NCBI GenBank assembly: GCA_026770585.1
Contig: MU646693.1
Coordinates: forward strand, 42,018-61,051
DNA length: 19,034 nt
Source: Baffinella frigidus
Taxonomy: Eukaryota; Cryptophyceae; Cryptomonadales; Baffinellaceae
Direction: 5' to 3'
Shown here one piece after another: positions 7,458 to 13,896 of this stretch (its first letter is position 1; each line of letters opens with the position of its first letter). The position numbers were made by a program, and so were the translations under genes. The notes under the pieces are model-generated. The model was not told where the DNA came from and ran no database searches. It saw nothing but the letters and a program-made list of their open reading frames with translations.

Positions 7458-7560
7458 CACACGGTGGGCTTCGAGGGTTTCGGGACCCCTCAATTTAGCG
7501 GTAACGTGACCAAATTTGCGTTAGAAAAGAAAATCCCTGAAATTAACTGCCCTCAGGGTA
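7458..7560 (+). repeat. Dispersed repeat, inverted relative to 8106-8234
   Basis: CACACGGTGGGCTTCGAGGG followed by TTTAGCGGTAACGTGACCAAAT matches the reverse complement of 8165-8234 (CACTCGGTGGGCTACGAGGG, TTTAGCGGTAACGTGTCCAAAT). The two lie on either side of exons D and E. The GTGGGCTTCGA motif is shared with F3 ends. Confidence 0.65.
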
Positions 7561-7627
7561 AGTTCACTTTTGATGAAAGGTCCGTAGTCCACTGTGTGGA
7601 CGGGTATCTGATCAACTTGTCAAACAG

Positions 7628-7689
7628 GCTGGCGGAGAAAGAACACTTCGCACAAATGCTGGCCGCCTTTTCGGCCGGCGAGTCTCCAG
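7628..7689 (+). CDS. Gene 1, internal exon D
   Basis: The exon lies between TCAAACAG and TCTCCAG|GCATAA, so its donor is of the GC type. It reads L-A-E-K-E-H-F-A-Q-M-L-A-A-F-S-A-G-E-S-P, a helical-looking segment. It starts by completing a codon from a phase-2 exon and ends in phase 1, which joins exon E with a Gly codon. Upstream sequence is repeat-derived and AT-rich, which supports the short exon. The product is unknown. Confidence 0.6.
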
Positions 7690-7704
7690 GCATAAACCCT
7701 TACC

Positions 7705-7868
7705 CTCACACCCCAAACCCCAAACCCCAAACCCCAAACCCCACACCCCAAACTCCAAGCTCCAAATCCTGAACCCCAAACCCTAAACCCTAAACCCTTA
7801 ACCCTACACCCCAAACCCCAAACCCCAAACCCCACACCCTAAAACCTAACCCCCAAACCTGAACCCTC
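7705..7868 (+). repeat. CCCCAAA/CCCTAAA heptamer array
   Basis: About 22 units of CCCCAAA and CCCTAAA with CCCACA variants fill the intron between exons D and E up to the acceptor (CCCTCAACGCAG). It is C-rich on the sense strand. Confidence 0.9.
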
Positions 7869-7875
7869 AACGCAG

Positions 7876-8070
7876 GGAGTTCGCGGAAGGACACGATCGC
7901 GCGGTCACGGCGGGCGTCCCTCTCTTTCAACCTCCACAAACGCACATCCCCCAAGTCCAAGACCGCGATGCGGCGCGCATCCACGACAGCGCTCAGCTAC
8001 CTCATGAACCCTGGGAGCAGGGGCTCCATCGAATCCCCCTCCTCCGCATCGAATCCCCCACCTCATAATG
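7876..8070 (+). CDS. Gene 1, exon E with R-R-A-S motifs
   Basis: The acceptor CCCTCAACGCAG follows a CCCTAAA array. The donor ATAATG|GCAAAC is a GC type whose sequence is repeated at two downstream copies. The peptide begins S-S-R-K-D-T-I-A-R-S-R-R-A-S-L-S-F and contains M-R-R-A-S-T-T-A-L-S-Y-L-M-N. It is very basic and Ser-rich, with two R-R-A-S/T motifs of the basophilic-kinase (PKA-like) type. GC at third codon positions is high. Both phases fit the neighbours (phase 1 in, phase 1 out). A minus-strand frame is also open here, but it has no joining exons. No family is recognised. Confidence 0.65.
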
Positions 8071-8105
8071 GCAAACCCCAAGCCCGGACCCTACCAAATC
8101 CAGGG

Positions 8106-8234
8106 GTCCCGACACCCTCGTAGCCCACCGAGTGGCTAAGCCTGCAGTTAACGTTGAGGATATTTTGATGCAGATTTGGACACGTTACCGCTAAATCTAG
8201 GGGACCTGAAACCCTCGTAGCCCACCGAGTGGCT
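8106..8234 (-). repeat. Dispersed repeat, inverted partner of 7458-7560
   Basis: Read on the minus strand it begins CACTCGGTGGGCTACGAGGG twice (near 8232 and 8132), so it also contains a direct repeat of about 100 bp. It lies in the intron between exon E and its donor-side copies. Confidence 0.6.
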
Positions 8235-8237
8235 ACA

Positions 8238-8280
8238 CCTGGGAGTAGGAGCTCCCCCACCCCCGCCTCCGCGATGAATG
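8238..8280 (+). pseudogene. Donor-side copy of exon E (1)
   Basis: CCTGGGAGTAGGAGCTCCCC to GCGATGAATG|GCAACC repeats the end of exon E (P-G-S-R...S-P...A-S...N-G). It keeps the frame and the GC donor. Confidence 0.65.
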
Positions 8281-8283
8281 GCA

Positions 8284-8362
8284 ACCCCCAACCCCCAAGC
8301 CTAAACCCTAAACCCTAAACCCTAAACCCTAAACCCTAAACCCCAAACCCTAAACCCCAAAC
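8284..8362 (+). repeat. CCCTAAA telomere-type array 1
   Basis: Eleven heptamers, mainly CCCTAAA with CCCCAAA at the end, lie between the two donor-side copies of exon E. An interstitial position between exons argues against a chromosome end. Confidence 0.92.
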
Positions 8363-8369
8363 CCCAAAC

Positions 8370-8405
8370 CCATCGACTCCCCCACCTCCGCCTCCGCGAT
8401 GAATG
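8370..8405 (+). pseudogene. Donor-side copy of exon E (2)
   Basis: CCATCGACTCCCCCACCTCC to GCGATGAATG|GCAAAC matches the end of exon E (S-I-E-S-P-S-S-A-S) and copy 1. The GC donor is retained, and it is followed again by CCCCAAA/CCCTAAA repeats. Confidence 0.65.
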
Positions 8406-8560
8406 GCAAACCCCAAACCCCAAACGTAAACCCTAAACCCTAAACCCTAAAACCCAAACCCTAAACCCCAAACCCTAAACCCCAAACCATAAACCCCAAA
8501 CCCTAAACCCCAAACCCCAAACCCCAAATCCTAAACCCTTAACCCCTCACCCTCAACCCT
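8406..8560 (+). repeat. CCCTAAA telomere-type array 2
   Basis: About 20 units of CCCTAAA/CCCCAAA run to the acceptor of exon F (CCCTCAACCCTCAG). The C-rich sense strand and CTAAA/TTAAC units could provide a pyrimidine tract and branch-point-like sites. Confidence 0.92.
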
Positions 8561-8563
8561 CAG

Positions 8564-8955
8564 GCTCCCCCTCGAATCTTGGCTCCGCCTTCGCCAGCCG
8601 GCGCAGCTCGTCGCCCATCCTCCGCTTCTTCAACAATCGCGTGGAAGCGCAGCCTGACGGCGGGGGGGGCGCGAAAGGCGGGACGGACTCGCCGCGTGCG
8701 GGATCGGGCGAGACGATCCCCCCGCTGGTGCCCCTGCTGGGGCTCGACACCTCAAGCTCCCCCCACGGAATCCAAGGACTCCAAGGACTCCACGGAGGCG
8801 GGGGGGCGCCCACCCGACCGCTGTCCTCGACGTCCGGGGAGAGAGGCTGCAACGCGGCCCGGTCGGTACCAAGCGGCAGCGCGGGGGGGGCGGGGGTGCG
8901 GGGCTACAGGGGGCAGATAACGCAGGAGCCTCCTGCGGTGTTTGCGCCTGCGTAG
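8564..8955 (+). CDS. Gene 1, terminal exon F
   Basis: It begins after ACCCTCAACCCTCAG. Its first two bases complete a Gly codon with the G left by exon E. It is open for 129 codons and stops at TAG 8953-8955. It starts S-P-S-N-L-G-S-A-F-A-S-R-R-S-S-S-P and continues I-L-R-F-F-N-N-R-V-E-A-Q-P-D, then becomes low-complexity Gly/Ser/Pro-rich to the end (Q-E-P-P-A-V-F-A-P-A). It contains a third R-R-x-S motif. The tail looks disordered and may be a regulated C-terminus. The minus strand is also open for about 100 codons because of the GC richness. The + frame is preferred because of phase and acceptor context. Confidence 0.6.
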
Positions 8956-9822
8956 GACGGCCCCGGTGCGCTCGACGCGAATCCTTAGCTTGCGGCTCGA
9001 TCTGTACCAAAAGGTACCATCGGCCGGATCTGTACCAAGAAAGATCTACCCGTTATGGAGCAATGGCTCCAACGCCATCCCGAGGCGGGCTCGTCCTAGG
9101 CTAGCTGGCCTAGGTCCTCACACGAGGCGGACTCCACGCCTTATGGGGCACGGGTTTGGCGATCCTGGCGATCCTCAGTATGTAAATCCTGTATGTAAAT
9201 CCACAACTAGTCTGTGTAATTTTGAAGTCTCAGCAAAGCACAGCGCTCGGTGTCTGATAAAACAAGTCGGCTGAAGGCCCATATGGTATCCCATCGTTAA
9301 GCTCATAAACGCTCCAACCACGGATACCTCAGATGTCCAACCAAGAAAATGTACTCTTAGGGATTCGCCTCCACCTACAGTTGCGCGACAGCACGTCTCT
9401 AACTTACACTTATGCGACATGTCGGTGTCCTCTCAGGCTCATACCCCACCTATCCATGCGACAGTCTATGTGTTCGGCTCGCCTAATAAAACACTCAATT
9501 AATCGCCCAGTTGCGTTAACACCCACCCTCATTAGCACCCACGGGGAAAACAAGGTTTACTAAATTGTTAAACACGACCGCTGTACGCCAGGTGGACAGG
9601 TGGGACGAGACTTGAGGACTCTAGCAGCCCAGAACCACCCAGAGGGTGGGTGGAGAAAAAACACCTCGTCCACTAGAACGAGCTAACTACGAGGTAGGCG
9701 TTGACGACAAAGTCAGAAAGTCGGCCATCTTAAAATGGCTGCAAACGAGCAATTTTAAAAGTCCAGAAAGGGGGCCGGTCCTTGTTCGTGAGTCCAGCGT
9801 GCAAGCGAACCATCACTGCACC
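8956..9822. other. Intergenic region between gene 1 and mnmE
   Basis: This should hold the 3' end of gene 1 and the mnmE promoter, but I see no TATA box I would trust. AATAAA occurs at 9485-9490. Small hairpins include GGAGCAATGGCTCC (9058-9071) and CCTAGGCTAGCTGGCCTAGG (9096-9115). ACCACCCAGAGGGTGGGTGG lies near 9634-9653. Short open frames here have no support. Confidence 0.5.
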
Positions 9823-10332
9823 ATGGGCGCGTCACCACCGATCGCCCGCCTGATCGCGACCCTTGCGATCTTCTCCCTCGCCCTCCAGCGCTCCGCGGCT
9901 TTCGTCCACCTCCCTGCAAGGCTGCACCCGACCTCGCAAGTCCGCGCATGCGCAGCCAGTCCTCCTCTCCTCGCATGCGCCGCACCGTTCGGTCGAGTGA
10001 GTCCTCTCTCATTCGCCGCACCGTTCGGTCGAGCGGGGCTCGCGGGGCGGCCGTCGGGGGTGCTGTCACTGGGGATGAGCGGGGCGCTGGGCTTGCGTGA
10101 GGCAGAGGAGGATGAGGACTCGTTGCCGACACCTGCCCCCAAGTTTGAGCAGTCCATCTACGCTGTGTCAACGGCGCCGGGGATGGGAGGCATCGCGGTG
10201 ATCCGCGTGTCGGGGCCTGACTCGCTCTCGAGCCTGGCGAGGATGAGCAAGGCGGGCGCCAAGGCGCCGAAGCCGCGGTATGCGACTCTCAGGACGCTGC
10301 TCGACCCGGAGAGTGGAGACACCCTCGACCAG
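9823..10332 (+). CDS. mnmE: MnmE (TrmE) tRNA modification GTPase, exon 1: plastid leader and N-terminal domain
   Basis: MnmE with MnmG modifies the wobble uridine (U34) of certain tRNAs; the N-terminal domain binds folate. The ATG at 9823 sits in CACCATGG, a good initiation context. Residues 7-21 are hydrophobic (I-A-R-L-I-A-T-L-A-I-F-S-L-A-L), followed by R-S-A-A-F-V with Phe27 at the expected cleavage point, then an Arg/Pro/Ala-rich segment to about residue 107. This is a bipartite signal of red-lineage secondary plastids, so the plastid is the inferred destination. The conserved domain starts near residue 112 (Y-A-V-S-T-A-P-G-M-G-G-I-A-V-I-R-V-S-G-P) and includes P-K-P-R-Y and the end L-D-Q. 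The exon ends at CGACCAG|GTCTGC in phase 0. An in-frame extension upstream to 9646 is less likely, because it would bury the signal peptide. Confidence 0.93.
9978..10033 (+). repeat. Direct repeat inside the transit peptide
   Basis: CGCCGCACCGTTCGGTCGAG occurs at 9978-9997 and 10014-10033 (36-bp period) and encodes A-A-P-F-G-R twice. It suggests the leader grew by local duplication, like the introns. Confidence 0.85.
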
Positions 10333-10426
10333 GTCTGCCTCAGTTGCGTTGACCGTTCTCACGTAGACGTTCTGGCGTTGCGGTACAGATCCGTCATTTT
10401 TGGGGCGAAAACGAGCCCGGGCTAAC

Positions 10427-10721
10427 CATTTTTTTGAGCCCATCACATCAGACTGAGACAGAGCTAGCAGGTGCTCTGCGCCCCCCCGACCCTGAGAGCT
10501 CCAGCCCTCCGAACAAGAGTTCTTTTATTGTTCCAAGGGTGGCACGTGTTCGTCCGTCTGTTACTCGCCCTTGCCCGTATCATTCCATCCAAGGTTTAGT
10601 TAGTCCCGCTCGACGAAATCCTCGTTTCGCACACCACCTCCCCGGATCAGTAATTGATAAAATCGGGGGGGCACGGAGCACCTGCTAGCTCTGTCTCAGT
10701 CTGATGGGCTCAAAATTTTGG
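10427..10721. repeat. Large foldback element, family F4
   Basis: The arms (10427-10487 and 10664-10721) are almost perfect inverted copies: TGAGCCCATCA...GACTGAGACAGAGCTAGCAG and GTGCTC..GCCCCCCC, with a 5-base insertion in the left arm. The loop is about 176 bp. The end motif GACTGAGACAGAGCTAG recurs at 11651, 11901 and 13749 (changed), and inverted near 14139-14170 and 14284-14330. It sits at the start of MnmE intron 1. Confidence 0.85.
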
Positions 10722-10857
10722 TGAGCCGAGAAAAGTAAAGGGTGCTGCAGAACAGCGTCCAGTTCAGCGCCTGATTGAGTGCCGCCGAAGCCTGGATCAG
10801 ACAAGTGTCTGGGACTCTCGGCATCTGCAGCAAGAAAAGGGTTTTTTTAGCTACTAT

Positions 10858-11030
10858 CATGCAAAACGCTAACGCCAGCGAGGTACTTACAGCCTACGGA
10901 TTGCCTACGGTAGGTAGGGGGGCTCCTACGGCTTTATAATTCAAAACAATTCAAAAGTCGTAGGAGTCCCCTACCTACCGTAGGCAATCCGTAGGCTCTG
11001 AGTACCTCGCGGGCGTTAGCTTGTGGCATT
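10858..11030. repeat. Long foldback made of two inverted F3 cores
   Basis: The left arm 10868-10930 (CTAACGCCAGCGAGGTACTT, CAGCCTACGGATTGCCTACG, GTAGGTAGGGGG) and right arm 10959-11020 are near-perfect inverted copies separated by about 28 AT-rich bases. The CCTACGGATTGCCTAC motif is the F3 core. Confidence 0.88.
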
Positions 11031-11067
11031 AATTAAGCAGCCGCGCCAATCATGCCTCTCGGGCGCG

Positions 11068-11261
11068 CCTCTCTTCTAGCTAGAGCGCTGTGCAGAGAAT
11101 TTGGCCACGGAAAATAATGGAGAATGGAGAAATTGGAGCCATTTTGTCAAATTTTGAGAAATTTAGTACCATTAATTTCTCAAAGTGGACAAAATGGCTC
11201 CAATTTTCCTATTTTTCCATTTTCCGGTGGCCAACTTCTCTGCACAGCGCTCTAGAGAGGC
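11068..11261. repeat. Long near-perfect hairpin element
   Basis: Arms of about 90 bp (11068-11163, 11173-11261) are separated by about 10 bp. The outer part is CTAGAGCGCTGTGCAGAGAA and the inner part AATTGGAGCCATTTTGTC. The transcript would form a very long stem. The open frame across it has no coding support. Confidence 0.88.
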
Positions 11262-11311
11262 ACCATGGTGACATGATGATGCCAGAATGGGGCATCGTGG
11301 TGCCTGATGTC

Positions 11312-11421
11312 TGTTTATTGAAATTTATTGGGTACCCAATTTATTGGATAGTGGGCATCCAATAAATATCATCATGAGTACGAATCCTACCCTCGTACGT
11401 ACGAAGCTTCGTATGTATGTA
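11312..11421. repeat. Small palindromes in intron 1
   Basis: AAATTTATTGGGTACCCAAT plus TTATT (11320-11345) and TCGTACGTACGAAGCTTCGT plus ATGTATGTA (11394-11422) are short near-perfect palindromes. No element ends were recognised. Confidence 0.55.
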
Positions 11422-11474
11422 CATATCTTGGAGCTGGGGGTTTGCGGGGAAGGGTTTTGAGTGGTACTTAACTG

Positions 11475-11592
11475 ATGCCTCGCACGACGCTCGATGTTCA
11501 TAGGGGTTGGGTTTCAGGGTTTAGGGTTTGATGCATGAGCCTAGAACGACGCTCGATGAGCATAGGGTGTGGGTTTCATGGTGTAGGGTTTA
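11475..11592 (+). repeat. Direct repeat of about 58 bp with a TTTAGGG remnant
   Basis: ACGACGCTCGATG...CATAGGG.TGGGTTTCA.GGT.TAGGGTTT occurs twice in tandem. GGTTTAGGGTTT here is the only telomere-type sequence with the G-rich strand on the sense strand. Confidence 0.65.
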
Positions 11593-11617
11593 GCCTCCTG
11601 CACCACTCGAATATAAC

Positions 11618-11643
11618 TCGTGCGGGGAACTCCCCTCAGGCGC
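11618..11643 (+). pseudogene. mnmE: Acceptor-only echo of MnmE exon 2
   Basis: TCGTGCGGGGAACTCCCCTC plus AG|GCGC copies the acceptor region of exon 2 (TCGTGCGGGGAACTCCTCGC plus AG|GCGC) and then leaves it. It is the most upstream of three. Confidence 0.65.
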
Positions 11644-11644
11644 C

Positions 11645-11778
11645 CAAATAGACTGAGACAGAGCTAGGCACTGACGTGGTCAGAGAGGCATTAACAGTCG
11701 TGCGGGGAACTCCTCGCAGGCGCTGGTCCTCTTCTTCCCGGGTCCGAAGAGCTTCACTGGCGAGGACGTACTCGAGCT
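11645..11778 (+). pseudogene. mnmE: Near-identical acceptor-side copy of MnmE exon 2
   Basis: The segment repeats 11895-12028 at a period of exactly 250 bp with very few differences. Exon sequence starts at 11720 after TCCTCGCAG and reads [20 protein letters not shown]. It then diverges where the intact exon continues H-V-H-G. It lacks the donor of exon 2, so use as an alternative exon would truncate or extend the protein wrongly. Confidence 0.9.
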
Positions 11779-11969
11779 CCCCTGGAACCTGTCACCGTAT
11801 GGTCGGGTGGCTGAGATCTCAGCCCACCGCCCATTGAGTTGACTTTTGATTGGCCACCATCACGTCTAAAGTAGCTCCCCTCAATTGGTGAGCCCAGATA
11901 GACTGAGACAGAGCTAGGCATTGACGTGGTCAGAGAGGCATTAACAGTCGTGCGGGGAACTCCTCGCAG

Positions 11970-12039
11970 GCGCTGGTCCTCTTCTTCCCGGGTCCGAAGA
12001 GCTTCACGGGCGAGGACGTACTCGAGCTTCACGTCCACG
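11970..12039 (+). CDS. mnmE: MnmE exon 2: [11 protein letters not shown] motif
   Basis: The exon lies between CCTCGCAG and CGTCCACG|GTCACG. It reads [20 protein letters not shown] and H-V-H plus the first base of Gly. The F-P-x-P-x-S-F-T-G-E-D signature with the following H-G-G is diagnostic of the MnmE N-terminal domain. The H-G-G is completed by exon 3. It starts in phase 0 and ends in phase 1. It is the only copy with both intact borders. Confidence 0.93.
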
Positions 12040-12590
12040 GTCACGCCCTAAAATATCTATGATCAATAATTCCTGATCATTATACGCATAACAATTCATT
12101 ATCATTATACACATAACAATTAGTAATTACACTGTCGGTAGCCATTATATAACGCCCCTTTTCACCGTTTCACGTCCACGGTCACGCCCTTAACCATCTA
12201 ATGGAGATTGCGATCTGGAACTCCGTATCATTATACACATCACGATTAGTGATAACACTGTCGGTATCCATCATATAAACTTCTGATACCAAACGTATTA
12301 TTCGTTCCATCTTGAGCTGCCCGCGACTGCTTCCTCAACACACGTGACTGCTTCCCCAACACACGTTTTTTTCGGTCACGCCCTGAGCCGCCCGCGACTC
12401 TTCACGGGCGAGGACGTCCTCGAGCTGCACGTCCACGGTCACGCCCTAAAATATCTATGGTCAATAATTCCTTATCATTATACACATAACAATTCCTTAT
12501 CATTATACACATAACAATGAGTCATTACACTGTCGGTAGCCATCATATAACGCCCCTTTTCACCGCTTCACGTCCACGGTCACGTCCTGA
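12028..12590 (+). repeat. 398-bp direct duplication of the exon 2 donor region
   Basis: CACGTCCACGGTCACGCCCT plus AAAATATCTATG at 12030 recurs at 12428 (period 398). Both copies continue through ATTATACACATAACAAT repeats and CACTGTCGGTAGCCAT to ATAACGCCCCTTTTCACCG. A partial third unit lies at 12228-12285. Each unit carries the end of exon 2 with its donor, and short donor echoes are at 12171-12180 and 12569-12578. Confidence 0.85.
12401..12437 (+). pseudogene. mnmE: Donor-side copy of MnmE exon 2 (1)
   Basis: TTCACGGGCGAGGACGTCCT plus CGAGCTGCACGTCCACG|GT encodes [11 protein letters not shown] and keeps the GT donor. It has no acceptor and lies downstream of the intact exon. Confidence 0.85.
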
Positions 12591-12594
12591 TCCG

Positions 12595-12800
12595 CCCGCG
12601 ACTGTTTCCTCAAAACGCCCTGATCCGCCCGTGACTCCTTCCTCAACACGCCCTGATCCGCCCGTGACTCCTTCCTCAACACGTCCTGATCCGCCCGTGA
12701 CTCCTTCCTCAACACGCCCTGATCCGCCCGTGACTCCTTCCTCAACACGCCCTGATCCGCCCGTGGCTGCTTCCTCAACTCGCCCTGGGCCGCCCGTGCC
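12595..12800 (+). repeat. 33-bp minisatellite derived from exon 2/intron 2 border
   Basis: About six tandem units of CGCCCTGATCCGCCCGTGAC plus TCCTTCCTCAACA. The first part is the intron start found right after the exon 2 donor copies (GTCACGCCCTGATCCGCCCG), so the satellite grew from intron-border sequence. The 33-bp length keeps a frame open (repeating R-P-D-P-P-V-T-P-S-S-T), which is not evidence of a protein. Confidence 0.88.
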
Positions 12801-12875
12801 GGTTTCCTCAATACACGTGACTGCTTCCTGGACACACCTTTTATTCGGTCACGCCCTGATCCGCCCGCGATTCCA

Positions 12876-12908
12876 CGAGCGAGGACGTCCTCGAGCTGCA
12901 CGTCCACG
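12876..12908 (+). pseudogene. mnmE: Donor-side copy of MnmE exon 2 (2)
   Basis: CGAGCGAGGACGTCCTCGAG plus CTGCACGTCCACG|GTCACG is the most distal copy of the exon 2 end (E-D-V-L-E-L-H-V-H). The donor is intact. Confidence 0.8.
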
Positions 12909-12917
12909 GTCACGCCC

Positions 12918-13013
12918 TTTCTCGACCGTGATGAGTGAAGCGGCGTCTTTTCTCGACCGTGATGAGTGAAGCGGCGTCTTTTCTCGACCGTGATGGTGGA
13001 AAGGCGTTTTTTC
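12918..13013 (+). repeat. 31-bp tandem repeat
   Basis: Three units of TTTCTCGACCGTGATGAGTG plus AAGCGGCGTCT, the last one degenerate, start at 12918, 12949 and 12980. They follow directly after an exon 2 donor copy. Confidence 0.85.
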
Positions 13014-13187
13014 TGGCCCGCGACTCCTTCCTCAACACACGTGACTGCTTCCCAAACGCAATTTTTGTTTCGCACCGCTAACAGAGAATCTTACGACCGT
13101 TGACTGAAACTGAACACACAGTCCCGTTGACACACCGCCTCCCCGGTTCAGTCACCGTCCACACATAACCCCACCCTTCGTTTTCAT

Positions 13188-13260
13188 TTCAGTCAACCAG
13201 CTTGGTTGACTGAACCGGCGCGGCCTTGTTCGCAGCCTGCGCATTTCAGTCAACCAACGG
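13188..13260. repeat. Hairpin and acceptor echo before exon 3
   Basis: TTCAGTCAACCAGCTTGGTT plus GACTGAA is a hairpin, and CATTTCAGTCAACCA recurs at 13243. GGCCTTGTTCGCAG at 13222-13235 duplicates the real acceptor of exon 3 (13260-13273), which is an acceptor-side echo 38 bp upstream. Confidence 0.7.
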
Positions 13261-13273
13261 GCCTTGTTCGCAG

Positions 13274-13401
13274 GCGGGATCGCGATCGTGAACTCGGTGA
13301 TGGCCGTGCTGTCCGCCTCGCCCGGGCTGCGCCTCGCCACGCGCGGGGAGTTCACGCGCCGCGCCTACCAGAACGGCCGCATGGACCTCCTCGAGGCTGA
13401 G
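13274..13401 (+). CDS. mnmE: MnmE exon 3: R-G-E-F-T-R-R-A motif
   Basis: The exon lies between CTTGTTCGCAG and GAGGCTGAG|GTACTA. Its first two bases complete the second Gly of H-G-G. It reads I-A-I-V-N-S-V-M-A-V-L-S-A and L-R-L-A-T-R-G-E-F-T-R-R-A-Y-Q-N-G-R, ending M-D-L-L-E-A-E. These match the MnmE motif R-P-G-E-F-(T/S)-x-R-A-F-x-N-x-K-x-D-L-x-Q-A-E. The usual Pro after H-G-G is Ile here. It enters in phase 1 and leaves in phase 0. Confidence 0.93.
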
Positions 13402-13487
13402 GTACTACACGAGGCTATCCATGCGAACAGATTCATGAGTCAATTATTGGATTATTGCCCAGGAAACACGCCAAAAACCAGCAAATG

Positions 13488-13514
13488 GTTTCCGCCCGCT
13501 GAGCGGGCGGAAAC
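13488..13514. repeat. Perfect GC hairpin in intron 3
   Basis: GTTTCCGCCCGCT and AGCGGGCGGAAAC are perfect 13-bp inverted arms around one base. It lies 86 bp after the exon 3 donor. It resembles a strong terminator-like stem, but nothing else supports transcription ending here. Confidence 0.8.
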
Positions 13515-13554
13515 GTGATCATTTCCCCACAATTTTTAAATTTATGATTAGTGT

Positions 13555-13610
13555 GGGAGTTCACGCGCTGCGCGTACCGGAACAAGAGAATGGACCTCCT
13601 CGACGCTGAG
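13555..13610 (+). pseudogene. mnmE: Donor-side copy of MnmE exon 3 (1)
   Basis: GGGAGTTCACGCGCTGCGCG to GACGCTGAG|GTCTCG encodes E-F-T-R-C-A-Y-R-N-K-R-M-D-L-L-D-A-E in an open frame. It has the donor and lacks the first half of exon 3 and an acceptor. Confidence 0.88.
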
Positions 13611-13769
13611 GTCTCGCGCTGGACGCCTAGCGCTGCCTCGCTCGGGTTGACCGACTTTTCTCAAGTTGACATGCTGGATGTGCGGTACAAACCCGTCAAC
13701 TTTAGAGCGGAAACGAGCACGGGCGCACCAAATCGCCTCGCCCAAATAGACTGCGACAGAGCTGGGTTC

Positions 13770-13832
13770 GAGCGCGGGGAGTGCACGCGCCGCGCGTACC
13801 AGAACGGCAGAATGGACCTCCCCGAGGCCGAG
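13770..13832 (+). pseudogene. mnmE: Donor-side copy of MnmE exon 3 (2)
   Basis: It encodes R-G-E-C-T-R-R-A-Y-Q-N-G-R-M-D-L-P-E-A-E with the donor GAG|GTACAG. Phe and Leu are changed to Cys and Pro. The preceding sequence is the F4 end motif (AGACTGCGACAGAGCTGGG). Confidence 0.88.
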
Positions 13833-13896
13833 GTACAGAGTAACAGCGGAGAAGCTCGTCAGTTGCAGGGTGACGTAGTCAGTACGGGGTGGTTGC

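Noticed and set aside
7872-8004. Minus-strand coding segment (V-D-A-R-R-I-A-V-L-D-L-G)
   Set aside because: It looks protein-like, but the + frame has an acceptor, a donor repeated in two echoes, and phase agreement on both sides.
8284-8560. A real chromosome end (CCCTAAA telomere)
   Set aside because: The arrays lie between phase-compatible exons and are followed by 10 kb of gene sequence, so they are interstitial.
8553-8907. Minus-strand gene in the GC-rich segment
   Set aside because: Open on both strands because of base composition. The + frame has an acceptor, correct phase with exon E and a stop; the minus frame has no confirmed joining exon.
11720-11800. First copy of exon 2 as the genuine exon
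   Set aside because: It lacks the H-V-H-G end and its donor. Only 11970-12039 joins exon 3 to restore the H-G-G motif.
12517-12969. Repeat protein with an R-P-D-P-P-V-T-P-S-S-T unit
   Set aside because: The 33-bp unit length keeps any frame open. The unit derives from intron sequence after the exon 2 donor, and it lies within the MnmE intron.
13488-13514. Bacterial-type terminator
   Set aside because: A strong hairpin but with no following T run, and it is inside an intron of a eukaryotic gene.
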